Part shown: positions 24,876 to 32,423 of the stretch, piece after piece
Position numbering within the stretch: position 1 is the first letter of the stretch
Layout: every line of letters begins with the position of its first letter
Assembly (NCBI GenBank): GCA_963724705.1
Contig: CAVRVS010000006.1
Coordinates: forward strand, 930,001 to 994,000
DNA: 64,000 bases
Source: DASQPR01 sp963724705
GTDB lineage: Bacteria; Actinomycetota; Actinomycetes; Mycobacteriales; Micromonosporaceae
Direction of reading: 5' to 3'
Notes under the pieces: generated by a model
What the model was told of the DNA's origin: nothing
Database searches by the model: none
Seen by the model: only the letters and a program-made list of their open reading frames with translations
Position numbers and translations under genes: made by a program

Positions 24876-25104
24876 TCGGTCACTCCTCCATATATACCCA
24901 TAAACGCGAACCGGGGTCCCATCCGGCTGGCGCGTTTCTATGGTCCGGCTAGTCCCCGATGTCCGACATGGTCCGAACGGTTGGTCGTACATGGATGTAT
25001 GGAGGATCAATGTCCGATTTATCATGATTCTGGATGACACATGATGTCTTATTTAGACCGATAATTACGGTCCGTGAATCGCATGAATACGAAGCGTGCT
25101 CTTC
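24876..25104. promoter_or_regulatory. AT-rich upstream region of bldC with palindromes
   Basis: This 229-nt stretch is far richer in A/T than its surroundings and holds no gene. ATGTCCGACAT (24959-24969) and GACCG-ATAATTA-CGGTC (25056-25072) are palindromic, and TATATA lies just before the bldC ribosome site. It probably contains the bldC promoter and regulator sites, possibly for BldC itself. Confidence 0.5.
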
Positions 25105-25980
25105 TTAGTTACTCCTTTCGAGGAGTTCTACCTCACGCCATCTCGCCACAATCTGCTCATAAATCTCAGCGGCGGCGTCAGTCTCACCTCGGGACAATGC
25201 GGCTAGGCCCGCCGCAATCAGCCCAGGAGAGTCATCTGCTCGCAAATCTTCGTCGGAAATCAGGCCCACGAGACCGCCGTAATCGAGCTCCACGATCGAT
25301 CTCGGATGGAACTCCTCGAGCCATCGCGCACCCTCCTCGACCGCCTCGGTGACGGGCGCCGCGCCGAGCGCCTTCCGGAGCACCGAGTGCGCCCGGTGGG
25401 CCCGGCGACGAGCGCGGGAGATCTCCGTACGGTAACGGAGCGTACGCATGCCAGGCTCCAGAACGAGCTCTCGTTCGGAGAGGTCGATAAATATGAACCA
25501 CCGCAGGGGGATGCCCCACGTCGCGATCTGCTCGTGTACGCGTGGCATGCCGTGCTCGAGCACCCGCGCCCCGTTGCGCCAATCGTCGACGATCGTCTTC
25601 GCAATGCCGGCGAGCTTGGCCGGCACGAAAGCGTCGGCCAACACGGGCGGCACTCCGTCCCGCGCGGTCAATGCGGCCTCGGCGATGCGGACCCGCAAAT
25701 TCCACGGGCACACGAGCAACGTGTCCTCGGTCTCCAGGACGTACGCATCCTCCGGCAGGTCCGGCAGCCGGCTCCAACCCGCGCCGAGCGCCTCCAGGAC
25801 CGCCGTACGCTGCCGAACCGGCCCATCCGCCGGCGCGACCGCACGGCCCTCCTTGACGTACCGGCGCCAATAGACCTGGCGGTCCCGGTCGAAAGCCGTC
25901 AGCGGCTCGTAGACCCGGAGATACGACGCGAAGTTGGCGGGCACAGACGGATCGTGCCACGCCGGGCGGGCGAACGGCAC
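25105..25980 (-). CDS. Conserved hypothetical protein between bldC and vdh
   Basis: 291 residues, no signal peptide or membrane segment. I recognise it only by position: many actinobacteria encode a protein of this size between bldC and the valine-dehydrogenase gene. Visible blocks are FASYLRVYEPLTAFDRDRQV, LPEDAYVLETEDTLLVCPWN, VHEQIATWGIPLRWFIFIDL and RTEISRARRRAHRAHSVLRK. It may be a soluble helix-rich protein of unknown function. It is divergent from vdh, with a 256-nt gap. Confidence 0.75.
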   Translation of the reverse strand: MPFARPAWHDPSVPANFASYLRVYEPLTAFDRDRQVYWRRYVKEGRAVAPADGPVRQRTAVLEALGAGWSRLPDLPEDAYVLETEDTLLVCPWNLRVRIAEAALTARDGVPPVLADAFVPAKLAGIAKTIVDDWRNGARVLEHGMPRVHEQIATWGIPLRWFIFIDLSERELVLEPGMRTLRYRTEISRARRRAHRAHSVLRKALGAAPVTEAVEEGARWLEEFHPRSIVELDYGGLVGLISDEDLRADDSPGLIAAGLAALSRGETDAAAEIYEQIVARWREVELLERSN

Positions 25981-26236
25981 AACGAATGCATCGGGATTGC
26001 CAAATCAGCGTCTCACCACCCTGTCTCGCCACCGCCTCTCACCACGGAACCGATCGGCGCGTCGCGTCGTCGACCGGCGCCTCACGATCCGCTCTGGACA
26101 CCCGTGCCCGACATCACGACCGGCACAGCACAGATCACTTCGATACGCTCGGATAAGATCCGGCATCACCCCGCCGGACAACCAGCACCCGCGCGCCCCA
26201 CAAGGTGTCGCGCGAGGGAGTCACCAGGAGCGAAAC

Positions 26237-27301
26237 ATGGGCGTATTCGCCAGCGACACCGGCCACGAACAGGTCGTGTTCTGTCAGGACAAACCATCCG
26301 GCCTCCGCGCCATCATCGGCATCTACTCGACCGCGCTCGGTCCGGCGCTCGGCGGCACCCGGTTCTACCCGTACGAGTCCGAAGATGCCGCGTTGCGCGA
26401 CGTCCTCGAGTTGTCCCGCGGTATGGCGTACAAGAACGCGATCACCGGCCTGGACCTCGGCGGCGGCAAGGCCGTCATCTGGGGCGACCCCGAAAAGATC
26501 AAGACCGAATCACTGCTGCGCGCGTACGGCCGGATGGTCGAGTCGCTCGGCGGGCGCTACTACACCGCGTGCGACGTGGGCACGTACGTCCACGACATGG
26601 ACGTGATCGCGCGGGAGACCCGGTTCGTCACCGGACGCAGCGTCGAACACGGTGGCGCCGGCGACAGCTCGATCCTGACCGCCTGGGGGGTCTTCCAGGG
26701 GATGCGAGCCGCGGCCGACCACCTCTTCGGTACGCCCTCGCTCGCTGGCCGAAGGGTCGGCATCGCCGGCCTGGGCAAGGTCGGCCGCCACCTGATCAAG
26801 CACCTGCTCGACGACGGCGCGTCGATTCTCGCCACCGACGTGTCGGAGAAGGCACTCGGCTGGGCCCGGCAGACGTACCCGCAGGTTGACCTCGTCCCCG
26901 ACGCGACCGCGCTGATCCAATCGGACATCGACGTGTACGCGCCGTGCGCGTTGGGCGGCGCCCTGAATGACGACAGCGTGCCGTTGCTGCGCGCGAAGAT
27001 CGTCGCCGGCGCCGCGAACAACCAGCTCGCCCACCCGGGCATCGACAAGCTGCTGGAGGAACACGGCATCCTGTACGCGCCCGACTACGTGGTCAATGCC
27101 GGCGGCGTCATCCAGGTCGCGGACGAGATCGAAGGGTTTAACTTCGAGCGCGCAAAGCTGCGCGCCACCAAGATTTATGACACGACGCGGGAGTTGCTCG
27201 AACTCGCCGCGGCCGAGGGCGTGCCACCGGCGGTCGCGGCCGACCGGATGGCCGAGCGCCGGATGGCCGAGATCGGGCGCCTCCGCAGTATCCGCATCTG
27301 A
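26237..27301 (+). CDS. vdh: Valine/leucine/phenylalanine-type amino-acid dehydrogenase
   Basis: NAD-dependent oxidative deamination of a branched-chain or aromatic amino acid. 354 residues: substrate domain with LGPALGGTRFYPY, the catalytic Lys in GMAYKNAITGLDLGGGKAVI, and the Rossmann motif GIAGLGKVGRHLIKHLLDDG. NAGGVIQVADE near the C-terminus closes the active site. This is the ELFV family; the position next to bldC is that of Streptomyces vdh, which starts valine catabolism and supplies acyl-CoA units, so valine is the likely substrate. ATG 26237 follows CAGGAG. Confidence 0.9.
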   Translation: MGVFASDTGHEQVVFCQDKPSGLRAIIGIYSTALGPALGGTRFYPYESEDAALRDVLELSRGMAYKNAITGLDLGGGKAVIWGDPEKIKTESLLRAYGRMVESLGGRYYTACDVGTYVHDMDVIARETRFVTGRSVEHGGAGDSSILTAWGVFQGMRAAADHLFGTPSLAGRRVGIAGLGKVGRHLIKHLLDDGASILATDVSEKALGWARQTYPQVDLVPDATALIQSDIDVYAPCALGGALNDDSVPLLRAKIVAGAANNQLAHPGIDKLLEEHGILYAPDYVVNAGGVIQVADEIEGFNFERAKLRATKIYDTTRELLELAAAEGVPPAVAADRMAERRMAEIGRLRSIRI

Positions 27302-27307
27302 CGCGAG

Positions 27308-27334
27308 CGAGCGGCCGGAGCGGCCGGCCGCTCG
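27308..27334 (+). terminator. Hairpin terminator after vdh
   Basis: CGAGCGGCCGG (27308-27318) pairs perfectly with CCGGCCGCTCG (27324-27334) around a 5-nt loop, 7 nt after the vdh stop. No T-run follows, as usual for high-GC actinobacteria. Confidence 0.7.
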
Positions 27335-27387
27335 TCCACCGCAAGCTGGTGCCAGCAGGTGGCCGCTTGCCCGCCGCGGGATGGCGT

Positions 27388-27410
27388 TGTAATACGCGCC
27401 GTAGTACAGT
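27388..27410 (+). promoter_or_regulatory. Palindromic operator over -10 box of toxin-antitoxin-like pair
   Basis: TGTAATACG (27388-27396) and CGTAGTACA (27400-27408) are inverted with 8 of 9 matches and a 3-nt spacer. TACAGT (27405-27410), a -10-like box, overlaps the right half-site and is 7 nt before GTG 27418. A repressor bound here would block transcription of the pair. Confidence 0.5.
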
Positions 27411-27417
27411 CGATCGT

Positions 27418-27699
27418 GTGCCCTACGAGTGGCTGAATGCCGCGCTCGCCGCGATCGGCGTCCGAGGCATCGGGCCGGACGAGGTCCTTCAGGTGCTCTT
27501 CGGGTCACGGCGCCGTCCCGTGCCAGTCCGCAGCACGGTCGGCCTCGCGTTCGTGAACGTCTGGGGACGAACGGAGGGAGGCCGACCGTTGATCGTGACC
27601 GTACGGCGGCTGGACGGGTTCGACGCGTTGATCGTGGGAGCTCGCGACATGAGTGCCGCGGAGAAGGGGGAATTCGAGGCATGGGAAACAAACCGGTGA
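27418..27699 (+). CDS. Putative toxin, BrnT-like
   Basis: 93 residues. WLNAALAAIGVRGIGPDEVL is followed by a strand pair and by GRPLIVTVRRLDGFDALIVG-ARDMSAAEKGEFE. The last part has the order seen in BrnT/RelE-fold toxins (a strand with an ISARxAxxxExxxYE-like end), but the similarity is weak and the N-terminus is not typical. Its gene overlaps by 19 nt that of a ribbon-helix-helix protein, the usual toxin-first BrnT-BrnA order. The GTG start is probably leaderless. Confidence 0.5.
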   Translation: MPYEWLNAALAAIGVRGIGPDEVLQVLFGSRRRPVPVRSTVGLAFVNVWGRTEGGRPLIVTVRRLDGFDALIVGARDMSAAEKGEFEAWETNR

Positions 27700-28034
27700 G
27701 TGACCTGCAACTACTGGACATGACGCCCGATCAGATCAACGACATGATCGACAACCTCACGCCGGAGCCCGCGCTGTCCCGCGAGCAAGAGGCGCAACTG
27801 CTGGCCGGGCTTCCGTCCGCGCCGGCAGCGGCCGCGCCGACCGTTGTGAGTTCGCTCCGTCTGCCACTGGACCTGAAACAACGCATCGACGAGGCCGCGA
27901 CCGGGCTGGGCGTGTCGTCCTCGACGTTCATCCGCCGCGCCGTCGAGGCCGCCTTGGCCGGCCAGGATCGGACGAATCTCGTCAACCTCGACGACGTGAT
28001 CCGCGCGATCCAGGGCGTGCCACACGCGGCCTGA
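27681..28034 (+). CDS. Ribbon-helix-helix antitoxin-like protein
   Basis: 117 residues. The C-terminal half has a ribbon-helix-helix unit: strand TVVSSLRLPLDLKQRI followed by DEAATGLGVSSSTFIRRAVE. The N-terminal half (LLDMTPDQINDMIDNLTPEP) is acidic and likely disordered, which fits a toxin-binding segment, although antitoxins more often carry this at the C-terminus. It would bind the palindrome before the toxin gene as autorepressor. ATG 27681 lies within the toxin gene. Confidence 0.7.
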   Translation: MGNKPVSDLQLLDMTPDQINDMIDNLTPEPALSREQEAQLLAGLPSAPAAAAPTVVSSLRLPLDLKQRIDEAATGLGVSSSTFIRRAVEAALAGQDRTNLVNLDDVIRAIQGVPHAA

Positions 28035-28127
28035 TCTTGGGTCACCGGCCGGCGCACCGATAGTCGCCGACTCGCACACCCGTGCTGAGGAACATCGGCG
28101 CGGTACGGTCGAATCGCGGCAAATCGG

Positions 28128-28183
28128 TTATCGCGCGCGACCGTTCCGTGATTGGTGTGGCCAGCCACACAGTCATGCGATAA
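28128..28183. repeat. Nested inverted repeats after the antitoxin gene
   Basis: TTATCGC (28128-28134) is complementary to GCGATAA (28177-28183); between them GTGTGGC-CA-GCCACAC (28155-28170) is a perfect hairpin. The 273-nt gap up to the DUF3073 gene holds no other recognisable feature. It could terminate the toxin-antitoxin message. Confidence 0.45.
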
Positions 28184-28307
28184 CGCGGTGGGCCGAGGTG
28201 TCGAAGACGGCCCTCGACATGTACCGTATGAGCCACGAGAGATGCCTGACGTCATCGGGGCCCGGCCTATAGGGCTGCCCCGTAATTCTGTGCGAGGGGG
28301 TCGAGCC

Positions 28308-28535
28308 ATGGGGCGCGGCCGTGCTAAGGCCAAGCAGACAAAGGTGGCCCGGGAGTTGAAGTACCACTCCCCGAACACCGACCTCGCGGCGTTGCAGCGC
28401 GAGCTTGGCACTGGTGGGTCGAATGACAAGTTCGACGACCCGGACGAGTTCGACGACGAGAACGCCGAAGACGACGAGTCCGAGGACGACGACGAAGACG
28501 ACCTCGCTGCGCGCTGGGGTGTGCCTCCGCGCTAA
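28308..28535 (+). CDS. DUF3073 small protein
   Basis: 75 residues. The basic N-terminus MGRGRAKAKQTKVARELKY and the acidic C-terminus (DDENAEDDESEDDDEDDLAA) are the DUF3073 pattern, a protein of unknown function kept next to purM in actinobacteria (SCO4088 in S. coelicolor, from memory). A GAGGGGG ribosome site precedes ATG 28308. Confidence 0.88.
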   Translation: MGRGRAKAKQTKVARELKYHSPNTDLAALQRELGTGGSNDKFDDPDEFDDENAEDDESEDDDEDDLAARWGVPPR

Positions 28536-28567
28536 CTGTCTTGCGCGGAGCGGGGTTGAGCGCCGCC

Positions 28568-28599
28568 ACGAGCACGCCGGGTTGGCCCGCCGTGCTCGT
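28568..28599. terminator. Hairpin between DUF3073 gene and dienelactone hydrolase gene
   Basis: ACGAGCACG (28568-28576) pairs with CGTGCTCGT (28591-28599); after a C/C mismatch CGGG-TTGG-CCCG closes the stem. It lies between convergent genes and can serve both. Confidence 0.7.
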
Positions 28600-28693
28600 T
28601 GTGCGTCTGAGCGCTATGTCGTCTCGATCAATTTCGGACCGTCTCGATCGGTTTCGCCCGCCCGCAGTGATCATGGGCGACCGGGCACTGCGA

Positions 28694-29491
28694 TCAGGTC
28701 AACTGTGCGCGCAGGAAATCCAACACGCGGTCGCGCGCCTCGACCGTCGGGTGTCCGGGCTGGTCGACGAGGTGTTCGGTGAGCACCGAGTGGGAGCCCT
28801 TGCCGATGCCGTACGGGTTCCCCGGCGACGAGTCGATCTCAATGGCGATAAACGCGTCGCCAAGTTCCCGACGGAGCATCGCGAAGCGCTCCTGCGGCAC
28901 CGCTGGATCGGCGGTGAATCGCAGGCCGAGCACCTGGCAAGCACCGGCGGCGGCGCGCTGCTTGACGCGGTCGAGATCGGCCGGGCTGATGTCGATGCTG
29001 GTACGTCGCCGGGTGCCGACGGGTGCCGGATTGGCCGGCTGACTCAAAACCGGAGCGAGCATGCGATCGTCGACGGCCATGCCGAGGGCGAAGCCACCGG
29101 TGAAGCACATGCCGATTGCGCCGACGCCACGGCCGCCGCACTCCTCGTGCGCCTTCGCTGCCAACGCGCGCAACCACGTCACGATCGGCGATGACTGACC
29201 GAGCGCGAACATGTGGAACTCCCGCGACACGCAGACGCGTACAAGGCTGTCCATGGCGTACGCGCCGGAGGCCGCGCGTCCAGGCGTACCGAACAGCGAC
29301 GGCATGACGACCGTGAATCCGGCCTTGACGATGTGCCGCGCGAAGTCGACGACCCCGGGGTGCAGTCCCGGGATCTCGTGGATCACGATCACGGCCGGCC
29401 CGGCACCGCCCTGGTAGACGGGGTAGGACTTGCCGTCGAACGTTTCCTGCCGGCGTACGAAACCATCGAAGTCAATCTGGGCATCGGCCAT
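28694..29491 (-). CDS. Dienelactone hydrolase family protein
   Basis: 265 residues, alpha/beta hydrolase. VIVIHEIPGLHPGVVDFARH begins the domain, the nucleophile Cys is in IGMCFTGGFALGMA (G-x-C-x-G-G), and a C-terminal His in GKGSHSVLTEHLVDQPGHPT completes the triad. Substrate may be a dienelactone or another small ester; no aromatic-degradation genes adjoin. It is 169 nt downstream of the peptide precursor gene, separated by the tandem hairpin repeat. Confidence 0.85.
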   Translation of the reverse strand: MADAQIDFDGFVRRQETFDGKSYPVYQGGAGPAVIVIHEIPGLHPGVVDFARHIVKAGFTVVMPSLFGTPGRAASGAYAMDSLVRVCVSREFHMFALGQSSPIVTWLRALAAKAHEECGGRGVGAIGMCFTGGFALGMAVDDRMLAPVLSQPANPAPVGTRRRTSIDISPADLDRVKQRAAAGACQVLGLRFTADPAVPQERFAMLRRELGDAFIAIEIDSSPGNPYGIGKGSHSVLTEHLVDQPGHPTVEARDRVLDFLRAQLT

Positions 29492-29550
29492 CGTGGCACC
29501 GTCCGTCGCAAGTGGGTCACCGGAGATTCATCACCATAAAACCGGTCGAC

Positions 29551-29610
29551 CGCGTGGCGGGCAAGGGCTCAAGGCCCTTGCGCGTGGCGGGCAAGGGCTC
29601 AAGGCCCTTG
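29551..29610. repeat. Perfect 30-bp tandem duplication, each unit a hairpin
   Basis: Bases 29551-29580 and 29581-29610 are identical. Each contains CAAGGGC and GCCCTTG separated by 5 nt, so transcripts fold into two successive hairpins. On the minus strand it follows the small peptide gene by about 50 nt and precedes the dienelactone hydrolase gene. Confidence 0.85.
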
Positions 29611-29660
29611 CCAACCGAGACGGGATGCGGGCCAACGGCGCAGTCCGGCGGGCTGGCCAG

Positions 29661-29936
29661 CTAGCTGCGGGGGCGGTTCGTGAACTGGTAGAACGTCGGA
29701 AACGCGTCCTCGAAGGCCCGCCAGCGCGGCGTGCTCGACCGCACTTGCCTCGTTGGCTCGGCGACGCCATCCGGATGCGGATCGCGGCCAGCGGCATCTG
29801 CCTCGTCGTCGATGGCCTCGGCGCCCGCGTTGTTTTCGCTACGCGCGAGCCAGGTCGCTCGCGCCTCGGCCAGCAAGGTCGGAAGACCGGGTGCGGCGGC
29901 CAGCCGTTCGCTCAGCGGATCACTGGGCTCTGGCAT
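29661..29936 (-). CDS. Candidate RiPP precursor peptide
   Basis: 91 residues, overlapping the 3' end of the radical SAM gene by 17 nt. Residues 1-70 are acidic and Pro/Ala-rich with helical stretches (LPTLLAEARATWLARSENN), as expected of a leader. The C-terminus, WRAFEDAFPTFYQFTNRP (72-89), is packed with aromatic residues about three apart, including F-E-D and F-T-N, which fit the aromatic-x-Asp/Asn pattern crosslinked by cyclophane-forming radical SAM/SPASM enzymes. From memory it resembles AmcA-type precursors. Start ATG 29936 has an AGAGCC-like weak site, so translation probably depends on coupling. Confidence 0.7.
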   Translation of the reverse strand: MPEPSDPLSERLAAAPGLPTLLAEARATWLARSENNAGAEAIDDEADAAGRDPHPDGVAEPTRQVRSSTPRWRAFEDAFPTFYQFTNRPRS

Positions 29937-31083
29937 AGTCGAGCACTCCTTCGATCAGGCGGATCTTGCTGTTCCGGCAATGGTTCGTCTCGGTGCCGGC
30001 AAAGCTCCCGCGCTCGAAATACCGGTTCGCCGCGTGCGCGCCGCCGCAGAAGCCGAAGTAGGCGCACGAACGACGGCACTCCTCGACACCGGTCAGATAT
30101 TCGGCGATCCAGCCATCCGGACGATCGGCCACTCGATCGAGCAACCGGTCGAGCGGAGCTTCGGTAACGTTGCCGGACGCGAAGTCACCGTAGTGACCGT
30201 CTCGGAAGCCGGCGAGCTCAGGCGACAGCAACACGACCGACCCGTCATACGCGATCGTCGGGATCGGGTCGATACGGCGAGGCAACAGGTCGTCGGCCGT
30301 TCCGTCGATGGCGTTGGCGGCAAACCACAGCGCCCATTCGATCTCCCGCAGTTCGATTGCCGGGTCGGCCCGCCAGGCGGCCGTCAACTCGGCCCAGAAC
30401 GCGCGGACGTCGGTCGCATCGAAGGCGTTGGACCGCGCGTTGACTCCTTCCTGCTCCTCGACATTGATCCCCAGCGCGTGACAGCCGAGGTCGCGGAAGA
30501 ACGCGTACAGCTCGGTGCCGAGACCAGCGGTGGGCGCCGAGACGACACACAGCGCGGCGAACGGAATGTCTCGCCGCCGGAGGGTGTCGATACCTTTGCG
30601 GATCTTGTCGTACGCCGGCCGGCCGGCCCGGTCCACCCGGGATGCCGTGCGGACGGCATCACCGTCGATGCTCACGCCGATCCGTACGTCATGCTCGATG
30701 AAGAAGTCACACCAGGCGTCGTCGATCAGCGTCGCGTTCGTCTGGATGTGGTGTTCGACGCCGCGAAACGGAGCCATCAGTGCGCCGAGATGCGAACGTC
30801 CCGCCGAGAGTGGCTCCCCCGCATGCCAGACGACCGAAAACCGTTCGGTCCGGGCCGCCCATCGATTGACCGTGTCGGCCACCGCCGACGCCACGGTCAC
30901 CGGCATCTTGCGGTCCGCCGCACGAAACGGCAGATAGCAATACGCACAGTCCAAGTTGCACAGCGTGGTGGGTTGCATGATCACATACGCCGGTACGGAC
31001 GCGATGCCCCGCATACCGTGCCAGACGACCGGGTGGCGCGCCGAAGCCGACGGCGCGGCCGACGCAGGGCGATCGTGCGACAC
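29920..31083 (-). CDS. Radical SAM/SPASM peptide maturase
   Basis: 387 residues. The 4Fe-4S/SAM motif CNLDCAYCY (CX3CX2C) is at about residue 42. Following strands (VVWHAGEPLSAG, HHIQTNATLIDDAWCDFF, RIGVSIDGD) match radical SAM peptide enzymes. The C-terminal SPASM part has ECRRSCAYFGFCGGAHAANR and a final ETNHCR, providing the auxiliary cluster cysteines. The family is the FxsB/GrrM/AmcB-like group that makes three-residue cyclophanes. GTG 31083 has AGGAGGG upstream. It lies 115 nt after purM on the same strand, and no transporter or protease gene adjoins. Confidence 0.85.
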   Translation of the reverse strand: MSHDRPASAAPSASARHPVVWHGMRGIASVPAYVIMQPTTLCNLDCAYCYLPFRAADRKMPVTVASAVADTVNRWAARTERFSVVWHAGEPLSAGRSHLGALMAPFRGVEHHIQTNATLIDDAWCDFFIEHDVRIGVSIDGDAVRTASRVDRAGRPAYDKIRKGIDTLRRRDIPFAALCVVSAPTAGLGTELYAFFRDLGCHALGINVEEQEGVNARSNAFDATDVRAFWAELTAAWRADPAIELREIEWALWFAANAIDGTADDLLPRRIDPIPTIAYDGSVVLLSPELAGFRDGHYGDFASGNVTEAPLDRLLDRVADRPDGWIAEYLTGVEECRRSCAYFGFCGGAHAANRYFERGSFAGTETNHCRNSKIRLIEGVLDYARAQ

Positions 31084-31198
31084 CCGCCCTCCTTCGTTTT
31101 GAGGAGTGTCGCATCAGCCTATGGGTCAGACGGCCCTGGGTGAAGCCTATGCGGCGCACAGTCATTGGCCCGCCGGCTACGTTGCGGAGCCGGGCTTA

Positions 31199-32326
31199 TC
31201 AGCCGCCGGTGTGCGAGCCCACCATCTGCACGGTGCCGTCGCCGGCAATAATCTCGCCGGCGGCCCAGGCGTGGACCTTGCGACCGGTGAGGAACGCGAG
31301 CGCGCGATCGGCGTCGGCCGGCGCGACGATCGCGAACATGCCGATGCCCATGTTGAAGGTCGACTCCATCTCGGGGTCGTCAATCCGGCCCTTGCGCTGG
31401 ATGAGTTCGAAGATCGGCTGTGGCCGCCACGTAGACCGGTCGACGATCGCATCGACGTGATCCGGCAGCACCCGTACGAGATTGCCGGGGATGCCGCCGC
31501 CGGTGACGTGGGCGTACGCCCGGACGTCGCACTCGGTGATGAGGTCGAGGCAGTCGCGCGCATAGATCTTCGTCGGGGTGAGCAACTCCTCCCCGAGCGT
31601 GCGCTGGCGATCGAGTTCCTCGACGATCGTGTCCAACCGCAGACGGCCGGCGCCCAGAAGCACGTGGCGCACGAGCGAGTAGCCGTTGGAGTGCATGCCG
31701 GACGAGCCGAGTGCGATCACCACGTCGCCGGCCTCGACTCGGTGCGCACCGAGCATGGCCTCCTCTTCGACGACACCGACGCCGGTGCCGGAGATGTCGT
31801 ACTCGTGCGGCGCCATCATCCCCGGGTGCTCCGCCGTCTCGCCACCGAGCAATGCACAGCCCGCCGTACGGCAGCCGTCCGCGATGCCGGCCGCGATCTC
31901 GGCCACCCGCTCGGGCACGACCTCGCCGCAGGCGATGTAGTCGAGCAGGAACAACGGCTCGGCACCGCATGCGACGAGATCGTCGACGACCATCGCAACG
32001 AGATCCACACCCACTGTGTCGTGGATATCCATCTGCTGCGCGATGACGAGCTTCGTGCCGACACCATCCGCCGACGAGGCGAGGATCGGATTCTTGTATT
32101 TCTTCGTGTCCAGCCGGAACAGCCCAGCGAAGCCACCGAGATCGCCGACGACCTCGTTGCGCCAGGTGCGCGACACCTTCGACTTGAGCAGCTCGACTGC
32201 CTGCTCGCCAGCTTCAATCGAGACGCCGGCATCGGCATATGTCACCGTGCGCTTGCGGGTGGTCTTGCCGGCGCCGGCACTCCACGGCTGCCGGGCGGCC
32301 TCCGAACGCTCGCTCACGTATGTCAC
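31199..32326 (-). CDS. purM: Phosphoribosylformylglycinamidine cyclo-ligase (AIR synthetase)
   Basis: Fifth step of purine synthesis, ATP-dependent ring closure of FGAM to AIR. 375 residues: TYADAGVSIEAGEQAVE, the ATP-binding SSADGVGTKLVIAQ, DLVAMVVDDLVACGAEPLFL, GCALLGGETAEHPGMM and TGGGIPGNLVRVLP, all as in PurM. GTG 32326 with GAGGAGAG ribosome site. It follows purF by 97 nt in the same direction, so the two are probably co-transcribed. Confidence 0.95.
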   Translation of the reverse strand: MTYVSERSEAARQPWSAGAGKTTRKRTVTYADAGVSIEAGEQAVELLKSKVSRTWRNEVVGDLGGFAGLFRLDTKKYKNPILASSADGVGTKLVIAQQMDIHDTVGVDLVAMVVDDLVACGAEPLFLLDYIACGEVVPERVAEIAAGIADGCRTAGCALLGGETAEHPGMMAPHEYDISGTGVGVVEEEAMLGAHRVEAGDVVIALGSSGMHSNGYSLVRHVLLGAGRLRLDTIVEELDRQRTLGEELLTPTKIYARDCLDLITECDVRAYAHVTGGGIPGNLVRVLPDHVDAIVDRSTWRPQPIFELIQRKGRIDDPEMESTFNMGIGMFAIVAPADADRALAFLTGRKVHAWAAGEIIAGDGTVQMVGSHTGG

Positions 32327-32423
32327 TGCTTCTCTCCTCTGGTGCTGCGTGCTGCCAACCAGCTGTGGTACGCCGTCATCGGTCTCGTCTGGGGGACTTA
32401 AGGTGCGTGGCTTCCCGCGCCCG

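Noticed and set aside
29920..31083. Anaerobic sulfatase-maturing enzyme
   Set aside because: No sulfatase gene is near, and the overlapping small gene with an aromatic core fits peptide maturation better.
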